IMG/VR virus record: IMGVR_UViG_3300025085_003399
Span: 1-28,371 of that record
Reading direction: 5' to 3' (one strand)
Length of the DNA: 28,371 bases
DNA from: a virus
This document shows positions 1 through 5,406 of this stretch, in pieces (the stretch's first letter is position 1; each line of letters begins with the position of its first letter). Made by a program: the position numbers and the translations under genes. The notes beneath the pieces were generated by a model, which worked only from the letters and a program-made list of their open reading frames with translations, was not told the DNA's origin and made no database searches.

Positions 1-221
1 GTAAAGATCAAGTAGCAGAACTAAGAGAAGATATAAGACGTCTAAATCAGACTATAATTAGTGAGTGTAAGGATATTCATAACAGAATTAATCCTGTCGC
101 TGAGGATTTAAAGGTTGTAGTAGATAAAACTAATAGACATGACAAGATTATATGGGCTACCGTAGTAGGTATTGTAACTGTATCTGGTATGTTTGCTAAA
201 CTTTTACTTTTACCATCATGA
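1..221 (+). CDS. Partial small membrane protein (C-terminal end only)
   Basis: An open frame runs in from the left edge (first full codon at 3) and ends in TGA at 219-221, giving 72 visible residues; the true start lies outside the window. The first 45 or so residues are charged and heptad-like (KDQVAELREDIRRL), as in a short coiled coil. Residues 49-70 (IIWATVVGIVTVSGMFAKLLLL) form one hydrophobic membrane segment, followed by only two residues. Such a coiled coil plus C-terminal membrane anchor occurs in small phage membrane proteins, including some lysis-associated ones, but nothing here proves that role. The stop overlaps the next start codon as ATGA, so the two genes are translationally coupled. 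Confidence 0.6.
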   Translation, partial: KDQVAELREDIRRLNQTIISECKDIHNRINPVAEDLKVVVDKTNRHDKIIWATVVGIVTVSGMFAKLLLLPS

Positions 222-811
222 AGACGTTTAAAGAGTATTTCGAGCAAGAGGAGGTTAGGGATACTGTTGGTATACTACCAGGTGGATTTAAGCCACCTAC
301 TCTAGGACACTTTTTAGCCTTAAAAGATTTGCTCGAAAAAGCTGATCGAGGTATTGTTTACGTAGGTACAGGAGCGCGACCGCTTGTAGCAGATGATCCA
401 AGTAAAGGATCTATCACACAACAGCAATCAAAAGCTATATGGGATATTTATAAAAATCATTTTAATAAACCTGTAGAGATTATTGAATCCCCTATTTCCC
501 CAGTGAAAGATACTTATGATTTTGCTTTAGATAATGATGATGTAAATATTATTGTAGGTGCTGGGGGCCCTCGTAAGCTTAAGGGTGGTGGTTTTACGGA
601 TGGTGATATGAAAAGGTATGAATCATTTACTAAGAATAAAGAAAAGTATCCACATGTCGCTCTAAAAGAAATTGAATCTAAACAAGATATTAAGGGTGAA
701 GTTGTAAGAAAGGCAATAGTGGATGATATTGATCTAGCAATAGAGAACTACTTTCCAGATGTACTTAACGAGACAGATAAAGATACCATAAAGTCAATAC
801 TTCAAGCATAA
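218..811 (+). CDS. Cytidylyltransferase-like nucleotidyltransferase with capsid-targeting-like N-terminus
   Basis: The 197-aa product has a nucleotidyltransferase-fold signature: GGFKPPTLGH at residues 22-31 corresponds to the (H/T)xGH nucleotide-binding motif, and IKGEVVRKAI near residue 160 resembles the ISxTxxR motif of the NMNAT/FAD synthetase/PPAT superfamily. Such enzymes transfer a nucleotide to a phosphorylated acceptor and release pyrophosphate; the substrate cannot be told. The first ten residues, MKTFKEYFEQ, align position by position with the T4 internal-protein capsid-targeting sequence MKTYQEFIAE, which suggests (inference) packaging inside the head. The start codon overlaps the preceding stop as ATGA. 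The next gene starts 8 nt after the stop. Confidence 0.75.
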   Translation: MKTFKEYFEQEEVRDTVGILPGGFKPPTLGHFLALKDLLEKADRGIVYVGTGARPLVADDPSKGSITQQQSKAIWDIYKNHFNKPVEIIESPISPVKDTYDFALDNDDVNIIVGAGGPRKLKGGGFTDGDMKRYESFTKNKEKYPHVALKEIESKQDIKGEVVRKAIVDDIDLAIENYFPDVLNETDKDTIKSILQA

Positions 812-814
812 ATA
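807..814 (+). promoter_or_regulatory. T4-type late promoter box CATAAATA
   Basis: CATAAATA lies 5 nt before the ATG at 820 and matches the NATAAATA box of T4-like marine phages. No TTG hexamer sits 16 bp upstream, unlike the early-type promoters in this window. The box overlaps the stop codon of the preceding gene. The flanking sequence (AAGCATAAATAT) is identical to that before the gene at 2522. Confidence 0.6.
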
Positions 815-819
815 TACAC

Positions 820-1242
820 ATGAGTAAGAGACAGGATAGAGCTAGCTTACAAGAGGCTTATGAATCTGTAAACGAGATGGTTGGTGGAGCTCCTATTATA
901 GCTGTAACTGGTCTTGATCCACAACAAACTAATAAATGTGGTTGTGGAAGCAATGAATGTGACTGTGATAGTCATGGTCATGGTGGTGAGGAACATGATA
1001 ATTCCGAAATTCACATGGCAAAAGCAGAACTTAAAAAAGCTGCTGATTATGCTACTCAACTTTCAGCTATATTAGATAATTTAGATGGACTGGAAGGCTG
1101 GACAGCTTCAAAAATCACTAAAGCCGCTGACTACCTATCGTCTGTGTATCACTGGTTGGATTATGATGCTAACCAATCTCAAGACCCTGGTATGTTTAAC
1201 GTAGGCTGTGAGCACAGCCCTGAGTATCAAGATAGGCCGTAA
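820..1242 (+). CDS. Putative virion-associated protein with Cys/His-rich segment
   Basis: 140-aa protein with three parts. The N-terminus MSKRQDRASLQEAYESV contains an LxE|A site (LQE at 10-12) of the kind cut by T4-type prohead proteases. A middle segment has Cys40, 42, 47 and 49 and His52, 54, 59 and 65, a plausible metal-binding patch. A C-terminal helical domain (about 66-115: MAKAELKKAADYATQLSAIL, then GWTASKITKAADYLSSVYHW) resembles a domain I associate with head or virion proteins of T4-like cyanophages. The gene sits between two other genes with capsid-targeting-like N-termini and has its own late-type promoter box. Function is not established; virion association is an inference. Confidence 0.65.
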   Translation: MSKRQDRASLQEAYESVNEMVGGAPIIAVTGLDPQQTNKCGCGSNECDCDSHGHGGEEHDNSEIHMAKAELKKAADYATQLSAILDNLDGLEGWTASKITKAADYLSSVYHWLDYDANQSQDPGMFNVGCEHSPEYQDRP

Positions 1243-1256
1243 TACACTATATTAAA

Positions 1257-1697
1257 ATGAAAAGCTTTCTACAGTATATACAAGAAAAATCAGTTGTTGG
1301 TTTAATTGAGTTCTTTGATATTGACGGTGTAGGTAAAACACCTGCTAAGCTAGACTCGGGTAACGGTGCATATAATGTATTACACGGTGAAGATATTCAA
1401 GAACAAGGTAATAAGGTGTTCTTTAGAACTGTTAACGGTAAGACCTTACTTAAAGATAAAAAGGGTGAGATAACTATTAACGTTGGAGCAGGTAATTCAG
1501 AGCATAGACCTGTAGTTAATTTCGATTTTAAGATAGGTAATAAGGAATTTAAAGATATTCCTTTCTCTATAGGTAATAGATCGACTAACTTATATAAAAT
1601 ACTTGTAGGTAAGGATTTTATTGAGAATAAACTCGATGCGCTAATTGACGTCAGTAAGGAAAATATAGCCGACGACGATTTAGAGGTTAAGTATTAA
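1257..1697 (+). CDS. Retropepsin-like aspartic protease (RimB/DUF785-like) with capsid-targeting-like N-terminus
   Basis: 146-aa protein. VGKTPAKLDSGNGAYNVLHG, with Asp33-Ser34-Gly35, matches the AKxD(T/S)GAxxSALH motif of the RimB/DUF785 family (once called ATP-dependent zinc protease), which has a retropepsin-like fold with an Asp-Thr/Ser-Gly active site. A later beta-strand segment (VVNFDFKIGNKEFKDIPFSI, then LVGKDFIEN) fits the rest of that fold. Such proteases normally work as dimers. The N-terminus MKSFLQYIQE aligns with the T4 capsid-targeting peptide MKTYQEFIAE, including the I-x-E cleavage site, so the enzyme may be packaged in the head. Its 3' end overlaps the convergent gene by 4 nt. 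Confidence 0.7.
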   Translation: MKSFLQYIQEKSVVGLIEFFDIDGVGKTPAKLDSGNGAYNVLHGEDIQEQGNKVFFRTVNGKTLLKDKKGEITINVGAGNSEHRPVVNFDFKIGNKEFKDIPFSIGNRSTNLYKILVGKDFIENKLDALIDVSKENIADDDLEVKY

Positions 1698-2230
1698 TAA
1701 TACCAAGCTGGTATATTTCTTTTAGTCCAGAGAGCGAATGGCTTATCATGGATAATATACTGCCTATACTGTTCAATAACAGGTAAGTTGTTAAAGTCTT
1801 TATTTAACTTTCTACAATCACAGTCTGCATTAATAGCTACTGCATATTCTGTTAAACCCTCTCTAGACATAATGGTATTATGAACATTATCTAGACACCA
1901 TTGAATAAATGTCTTTGTAAAGTGCTCATTAGAGTCTGGCCAGCGAAACATACGCTCAGTGAACATTTCTAAGGTATGCTCCGCTAACCAAGTGAAGTTA
2001 TCTTTTGTCTCTCTAGCCCATATTGAGCATTGATGCTTAAAATAACCTTTACCTCTTCGACGCGGCTTACCTGTTGATGTACGTGGTGTAGATGGGTGAT
2101 CTAAAACTTCTTGTGGAAACGCATGTGCTAACATAATTGCTCCTTCAATCTGCATTTTAGATCTTACATGCTTATCACAAAGCTCGCGCGCTGATTGTAT
2201 AGGGTCATCATCAGTTACAAAAATATTCAT
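1694..2230 (-). CDS. Conserved phage protein of the CDKHV family, function unknown
   Basis: 178-aa protein beginning MNIFVTDDDPIQSARELCDKHVRSKM. The D-x-DP, CDKHV and C-terminal YRQY...K..ALWTKRNIPAWYY elements are the hallmarks of a family common in phages (usually MNIFVLDxDPxxAAxxxCDKHVVKM at the start and WKKRxxPxWW at the end). The family is often annotated hypothetical and sometimes, without good support, as a pyrimidine-dimer glycosylase. The conserved Cys, Asp, Lys and His in CDKHV could form a catalytic or metal site. It lies 20 nt downstream of the thioredoxin gene on the same strand, so the two may be cotranscribed. A TATAAT also sits 5 nt before its ATG, but without a TTG box at 16 bp. 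Confidence 0.65.
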   Translation of the reverse strand: MNIFVTDDDPIQSARELCDKHVRSKMQIEGAIMLAHAFPQEVLDHPSTPRTSTGKPRRRGKGYFKHQCSIWARETKDNFTWLAEHTLEMFTERMFRWPDSNEHFTKTFIQWCLDNVHNTIMSREGLTEYAVAINADCDCRKLNKDFNNLPVIEQYRQYIIHDKPFALWTKRNIPAWYY

Positions 2231-2250
2231 AACTAATTATATGATAGTTC

Positions 2251-2487
2251 CTATTTATTAGTCTCAATAGCTTCTACTATTTCCTCAAAACCTTTAACTA
2301 ACTCGAAATCATCTTTAGATCTTTTAATTAATAAGGTAGGTACAGATTTAACACCAAATTCTTTAAGAAGCTCTGGTTCATCATCTACATCGATCATGTC
2401 TACCTTTAAACTTTTCTGCTCTAGCATATTCTTTAACATGTGACAAGGGCCGCACCACTCAGCAGTGAATAATTTTATTGAAACCAT
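2251..2487 (-). CDS. Thioredoxin
   Basis: 78-aa protein with the classical active site WCGPC (AEWCGPCHML, about residues 9-18), the beta strand VDMIDVDDE and the cis-proline element VKSVPTLLI. It is a reduced single-domain thioredoxin, close in size to T4 NrdC (87 aa), and would supply electrons, for instance to ribonucleotide reductase. I take the start at MVSIKLF (2487) because the 12 in-frame residues upstream are hydrophobic and non-homologous, and because an early-type promoter sits just before this ATG. It is divergent from the virion-type gene at 2522 with only 34 bp between them. Confidence 0.85.
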   Translation of the reverse strand: MVSIKLFTAEWCGPCHMLKNMLEQKSLKVDMIDVDDEPELLKEFGVKSVPTLLIKRSKDDFELVKGFEEIVEAIETNK

Positions 2488-2492
2488 ATACA

Positions 2493-2520
2493 ATATTATA
2501 ATAATAAGCATAAATATCAA
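2493..2520 (-). promoter_or_regulatory. Early-type promoter for thioredoxin gene (TTGATA-16-TAATAT)
   Basis: On the minus strand TTGATA (2520-2515) is followed by 16 bp and TAATAT (2498-2493), then 5 nt to the ATG at 2487. A TATAAT at 2500-2495 gives an alternative with a 14-bp spacer. The promoter physically overlaps the late box of the divergent gene (2509-2516). Confidence 0.5.
2509..2516 (+). promoter_or_regulatory. T4-type late promoter box CATAAATA
   Basis: CATAAATA lies 5 nt before the ATG at 2522, with the same flanks and spacing as the box before the gene at 820. It lies inside the divergent early promoter of the thioredoxin gene. Confidence 0.6.
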
Positions 2521-2521
2521 C

Positions 2522-3040
2522 ATGAGAAAGTTATCTCAAAAAGAATTGGTACGAGAAGGAGTTGGTGACTTCATAAAGAATACTGTTAAAGGTTCAGCTG
2601 TTCTAGGTGGTAGAGTACTTAAAGGGTTAGCGAAAGCTGCTTCACCAACAGCTACTGATCAGCTTCGTAAATTCGGTAAAGCATTTAAGGATACAGATAA
2701 AGCAGTAATTGCAGCGACTACACCAATAGATCAAAGAATAGATAAGTACTTTAAAGATATGGGGTATAACGTTAATCGTACAACTGCAGGTGCAGATAAA
2801 GGTATATATGTTGTACAGGTAAGTGAGATAGGATACGACGACGATGGAAGTGAGGTTAACAATATAATAAAAAAACCGTATGTTATTAGAGTTGAAAAAA
2901 GTGGAATTAAGATCTTAAGAGGGCCTAGAACACCAGTAAGTAGTAAAGGTCATGCCCGCTCACAAGATTCAGCTGCACAAGATTCAGCTGCACAAACGCA
3001 AGGTGAACGGCCGCAACCTGCAGCTGCTAATGGCCAATAA
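2522..3040 (+). CDS. Putative virion protein, unknown function
   Basis: 172-aa protein. I take the start at MRKLSQKELVREG because the in-frame extension upstream (to 2465) runs through the promoter region and the thioredoxin start. The N-terminus contains ELVRE|G, a possible prohead-protease (L/V)xE site. Residues 14-50 form a Gly/Ala/Lys-rich amphipathic stretch (DFIKNTVKGSAVLGGRVLKG). The central part is alpha/beta (VVQVSEIGYDDDGSE, PYVIRVEKSGIKILRG). The tail is Ala/Gln-rich and carries a duplicated QDSAA encoded by a 15-bp tandem repeat. I do not recognise the family. Its late-type promoter and N-terminal motif suggest a head-associated protein. Confidence 0.55.
   Translation: MRKLSQKELVREGVGDFIKNTVKGSAVLGGRVLKGLAKAASPTATDQLRKFGKAFKDTDKAVIAATTPIDQRIDKYFKDMGYNVNRTTAGADKGIYVVQVSEIGYDDDGSEVNNIIKKPYVIRVEKSGIKILRGPRTPVSSKGHARSQDSAAQDSAAQTQGERPQPAAANGQ
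2961..2995 (+). repeat. 15-bp tandem repeat in coding sequence
   Basis: CACAAGATTCAGCTG occurs twice in a row (2961-2975, 2976-2990), followed by a partial third copy (CACAA, 2991-2995). It keeps the reading frame and encodes QDSAA twice in the low-complexity C-terminal tail, as expected of replication slippage. Confidence 0.9.
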
Positions 3041-3166
3041 TAAAGAAAGTTAAAAAAGTTTGCTGAAACACTTGCATTCCGGTTCTCAAATGAATAAGTG
3101 GTTAGTAGAGCGCTAAAAGAAACCTATATCTCTAAATCTAAAGCTCTATATTTAATATAATTTCAG

Positions 3167-3194
3167 TTGACTTTCTTCTTGCACCTGCTATAAT
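3167..3194 (+). promoter_or_regulatory. Early-type promoter for queD (TTGACT-16-TATAAT)
   Basis: TTGACT (3167-3172), 16 bp, TATAAT (3189-3194), then 8 nt to the ATG at 3203. There is no Shine-Dalgarno sequence in those 8 nt. The predicted transcript start falls within about 2 nt of the ATG. The rest of the 3041-3202 intergenic stretch shows no gene, tRNA or clear terminator. Confidence 0.7.
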
Positions 3195-3202
3195 TATATT
3201 GT

Positions 3203-3838
3203 ATGAGGTTCACAAGCAATAAAGTAATTAATTTAGGATCTGCAGCTTTCAGGCAATGGAGATCAACTCACAGTCACTGTCAATTTATTCACGGTTATAA
3301 TATTACAGCTGATATAACGTTCGAGTGTGATGGATTGGATGAACGAAATTGGGTTATGGATTTTGGAGGTCTAAAAGATCTTAAGAAAACTCTAGAGCAT
3401 ACATTTGATCATAAATTAGTTGTTGCATCAGATGATCCACAACTTGAATTAATCAAACAGCTAGATGCAGCTGGCGTAGCAGAAGTTGTTGTTCTAGATG
3501 GTGGTGTTGGCTGTGAGCGATTTGCAGAATTTGTATTAAAGACGTCTGATACTTATGTTGATGAGGCAACAAGTGGTAGAGTGAGAGTACAGAGTGTACA
3601 AATTAATGAGCATGGTAGTAACTATGCTACTTGTTATAGAGGTAATAAGCAGACAGTTACACAACAAGAGTTTGTAACCGGTGCAACTAACTCTATAGAT
3701 GTCAAATTTGAAGAAGCTTCGGAGCAAAGTGATACAACTACCACTACTACAGGTAATATAGCTGGAGCAGCTAGAGTAGGACCAGCTCCTAAATCAAACA
3801 GTATGGGTAATCCTTTCGCTGGTACTTCATGGGGTTAA
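3203..3838 (+). CDS. queD: QueD-like 6-carboxy-5,6,7,8-tetrahydropterin synthase with altered zinc ligands and C-terminal tail
   Basis: 211-aa member of the QueD/PTPS family, which turns dihydroneopterin triphosphate into 6-carboxytetrahydropterin, step two of 7-deazaguanine synthesis. Recognisable parts are HCQFIHGYN (Cys26, His30), NWVMDFGGLKDL (50-60), FDHKL (Asp69-His70) and a late Glu (INEHG, Glu136). Two of the three usual zinc histidines are changed: AAH is AAF (Phe16) and HGH is HGY (Tyr32); nearby His23 and His25 might compensate. Residues after about 150 form a tail absent from cellular QueD (120-140 aa), with a run of six Thr, a Gly/Pro stretch and the end NPFAGTSWG. The gene overlaps convergent phoH by 4 nt. 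The call is firm at family level; activity is less certain because of the ligand changes. Confidence 0.8.
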   Translation: MRFTSNKVINLGSAAFRQWRSTHSHCQFIHGYNITADITFECDGLDERNWVMDFGGLKDLKKTLEHTFDHKLVVASDDPQLELIKQLDAAGVAEVVVLDGGVGCERFAEFVLKTSDTYVDEATSGRVRVQSVQINEHGSNYATCYRGNKQTVTQQEFVTGATNSIDVKFEEASEQSDTTTTTTGNIAGAARVGPAPKSNSMGNPFAGTSWG

Positions 3839-4551
3839 CTATCAAGGATACCACATATAAACCGTAGTATCTTACTACGTACAATCTCTTTGATACCGAA
3901 TTTATATGCATAAATTCCATTATCTATACATTTTTCTGTATCAAACTTTTTAAAGGTATCTTCAAATCCCGTTTTACGTACATCAGATTGCTTACAATCA
4001 CCAGCAACTATATATTTTGAGTTACGACCGAACCTTGTTAAGATAGTAGTAAGTTCACCTTGAGATAAGTTCTGTGATTCATCTACAATAATAATACTAT
4101 TGTTAAATGTTAGACCTCTAACGAAGTTAACAGGTATCGCATCTATTAAACCTTTTTGTTTAAGCATAGAACATGCACCTTCACCAGCAATCTCTCTTAC
4201 TTTCTCTAATAAAGGCATTGCATAAGGTGAAAATTTATCATCAACCTCACCTGGTAACGATCCGAGACTTCTTTCTGCTGACTCTACTACAGATCTAATA
4301 TAGATAATTTTCTCTATTTCACCCTCTTTAAGTAGTTCTAATGCAGCGTATACAGCTATATATGTTTTAGCGGTACCGGCCGGTCCATCAACAAAAGATA
4401 TCTTTGTATTAGTATCAATAATACTTTCATAAAATTCCTTATGTTTAGGGTTAAAATAAAAAGGTCTCTTTATCTTAAAATTAAGTAACCAATTGGTACT
4501 AAATTCCTCTTCTAATATCTCGACAGGTTTTCGAGCAGTTTTTCGACTCAT
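3835..4551 (-). CDS. phoH: PhoH-like P-loop ATPase
   Basis: 238-aa single-domain PhoH protein. It has Walker A GPAGTAKT (56-63), SVVESAERSLGSLPGEVDDK (the SLGxLPG signature of the family), Walker B IIIVDESQN and a sensor-like stretch GDCKQSD. PhoH-like ATPases are very common in marine phages; a role in phosphate stress or RNA metabolism is proposed but not proven. The ATG at 4551 follows a perfect TATAAATA box by 7 nt, which suggests late expression. It is convergent with queD and divergent from queE. Confidence 0.9.
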   Translation of the reverse strand: MSRKTARKPVEILEEEFSTNWLLNFKIKRPFYFNPKHKEFYESIIDTNTKISFVDGPAGTAKTYIAVYAALELLKEGEIEKIIYIRSVVESAERSLGSLPGEVDDKFSPYAMPLLEKVREIAGEGACSMLKQKGLIDAIPVNFVRGLTFNNSIIIVDESQNLSQGELTTILTRFGRNSKYIVAGDCKQSDVRKTGFEDTFKKFDTEKCIDNGIYAYKFGIKEIVRSKILRFICGILDS

Positions 4552-4558
4552 TCTAAAA

Positions 4559-4566
4559 TATTTATA
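4559..4566 (-). promoter_or_regulatory. T4 late promoter box TATAAATA for phoH
   Basis: A perfect TATAAATA on the minus strand, 7 nt before the phoH ATG. It directly abuts the -35 hexamer of the queE promoter, so the two promoters stand back to back. Confidence 0.65.
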
Positions 4567-4594
4567 TTGTAATCCGGAAATGCTATACTATAAT
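4567..4594 (+). promoter_or_regulatory. Early-type promoter for queE (TTGTAA-16-TATAAT)
   Basis: TTGTAA (4567-4572), 16 bp, TATAAT (4589-4594), 6 nt to the ATG at 4601. This fixes the start of queE at 4601 rather than at in-frame codons further upstream inside phoH. Confidence 0.65.
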
Positions 4595-4600
4595 AGGTAT

Positions 4601-5359
4601 ATGGACTTAGATAAAGAGACTTTGATCTTGTCAGATGATAAGATTTTCTATACTATAGAAGGGGAAGGTGAATATGTCGGGCAGCGTTCACTGTTTATGA
4701 GGATGGCGATGTGTAACCTAACTTGTATTGGGTTTGCATCTGAAGACTCTCCTCACGGTTGTGACTCTTATGTCTCTTGGACTGTGAAGAATAAGATGAC
4801 CTTCAATGAGATCTTTAAGATGATGGAAGACAATAACTGGATTGAGAAGCTCGAGAAGGGTACGATCTGGAAACTCACTGGAGGTGAGCCTCTTATTCAA
4901 CAAAAGCAATTGCTTAAGCTTGTAGATGAGTTTATCTATCGATATGCATTTGAACCTAAGATTGACTTTGAGACTAATGCTACTCTTATGCCTGATCCAA
5001 GATGGCATGATGAGCTTGGTGCTACCTTTACTACTTCACCTAAGCTAACTACTAATGGTGATCCTGAGTCAAAGACTTATAAGCCAGAGGTACTTAAGTA
5101 TCATAGAGAGATTGGTTCAGGCTTTAAGTTTGTTATCAATGACCCTGATGCTGATATCAAAGAGATTTGGAATAAGTATGTTGAAGATGAGCATGGCATT
5201 AATGTTCCTCGCGAGCGTATTTGGTTTATGCCTTGTGCTGGTTCTCGAGAAGAACATATTGAGAATGCTATAGCTGTTGTTGAGTATGCTAAAGCAATGC
5301 ATGTACATTTCTCACCTCGACTACATCTCCTAGTTTGGAATATGGCGTTGAAGGTTTAA
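4601..5359 (+). CDS. queE: QueE, 7-carboxy-7-deazaguanine synthase (radical SAM)
   Basis: 252-aa radical SAM enzyme converting 6-carboxytetrahydropterin to 7-carboxy-7-deazaguanine, the third step of preQ0 synthesis. Seen: FYTIEGEGEYVGQRSLFMRM (substrate-binding start typical of QueE), cluster cysteines Cys38, Cys42 and Cys54, the SAM-binding LTGGEPLIQ, and FETNAT and FTTSPKL typical of the family. The Cys spacing is CX3CX11C rather than the common CX3CX2C, an insertion seen in some QueE proteins. The start is chosen from the promoter 6 nt upstream; in-frame codons back to 4493 lie within phoH. Neighbours queD and folE2 complete the GTP-to-CDG route; QueC is not in the window. Confidence 0.9.
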   Translation: MDLDKETLILSDDKIFYTIEGEGEYVGQRSLFMRMAMCNLTCIGFASEDSPHGCDSYVSWTVKNKMTFNEIFKMMEDNNWIEKLEKGTIWKLTGGEPLIQQKQLLKLVDEFIYRYAFEPKIDFETNATLMPDPRWHDELGATFTTSPKLTTNGDPESKTYKPEVLKYHREIGSGFKFVINDPDADIKEIWNKYVEDEHGINVPRERIWFMPCAGSREEHIENAIAVVEYAKAMHVHFSPRLHLLVWNMALKV

Positions 5360-5370
5360 TAAATAAATAG

Positions 5371-5398
5371 TTGATAAACTCTACATTAATTTTATAAT
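5371..5398 (+). promoter_or_regulatory. Early-type promoter for folE2 (TTGATA-16-TATAAT)
   Basis: TTGATA (5371-5376), 16 bp, TATAAT (5393-5398), then 8 nt to the ATG at 5407, again without a Shine-Dalgarno sequence. Confidence 0.65.
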
Positions 5399-5406
5399 AT
5401 ATTTGT

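Noticed and set aside
3041-3140. tRNA-like stretch (GTGGTTAGTAGAGCGC resembles a D arm)
   Set aside because: No T-arm (GGTTCGAATCC-like), no anticodon stem and no acceptor pairing could be found around it.
4493-4600. Extended N-terminus of queE starting inside phoH
   Set aside because: The extra 36 residues are not QueE-like and a promoter lies 6 nt before the ATG at 4601.
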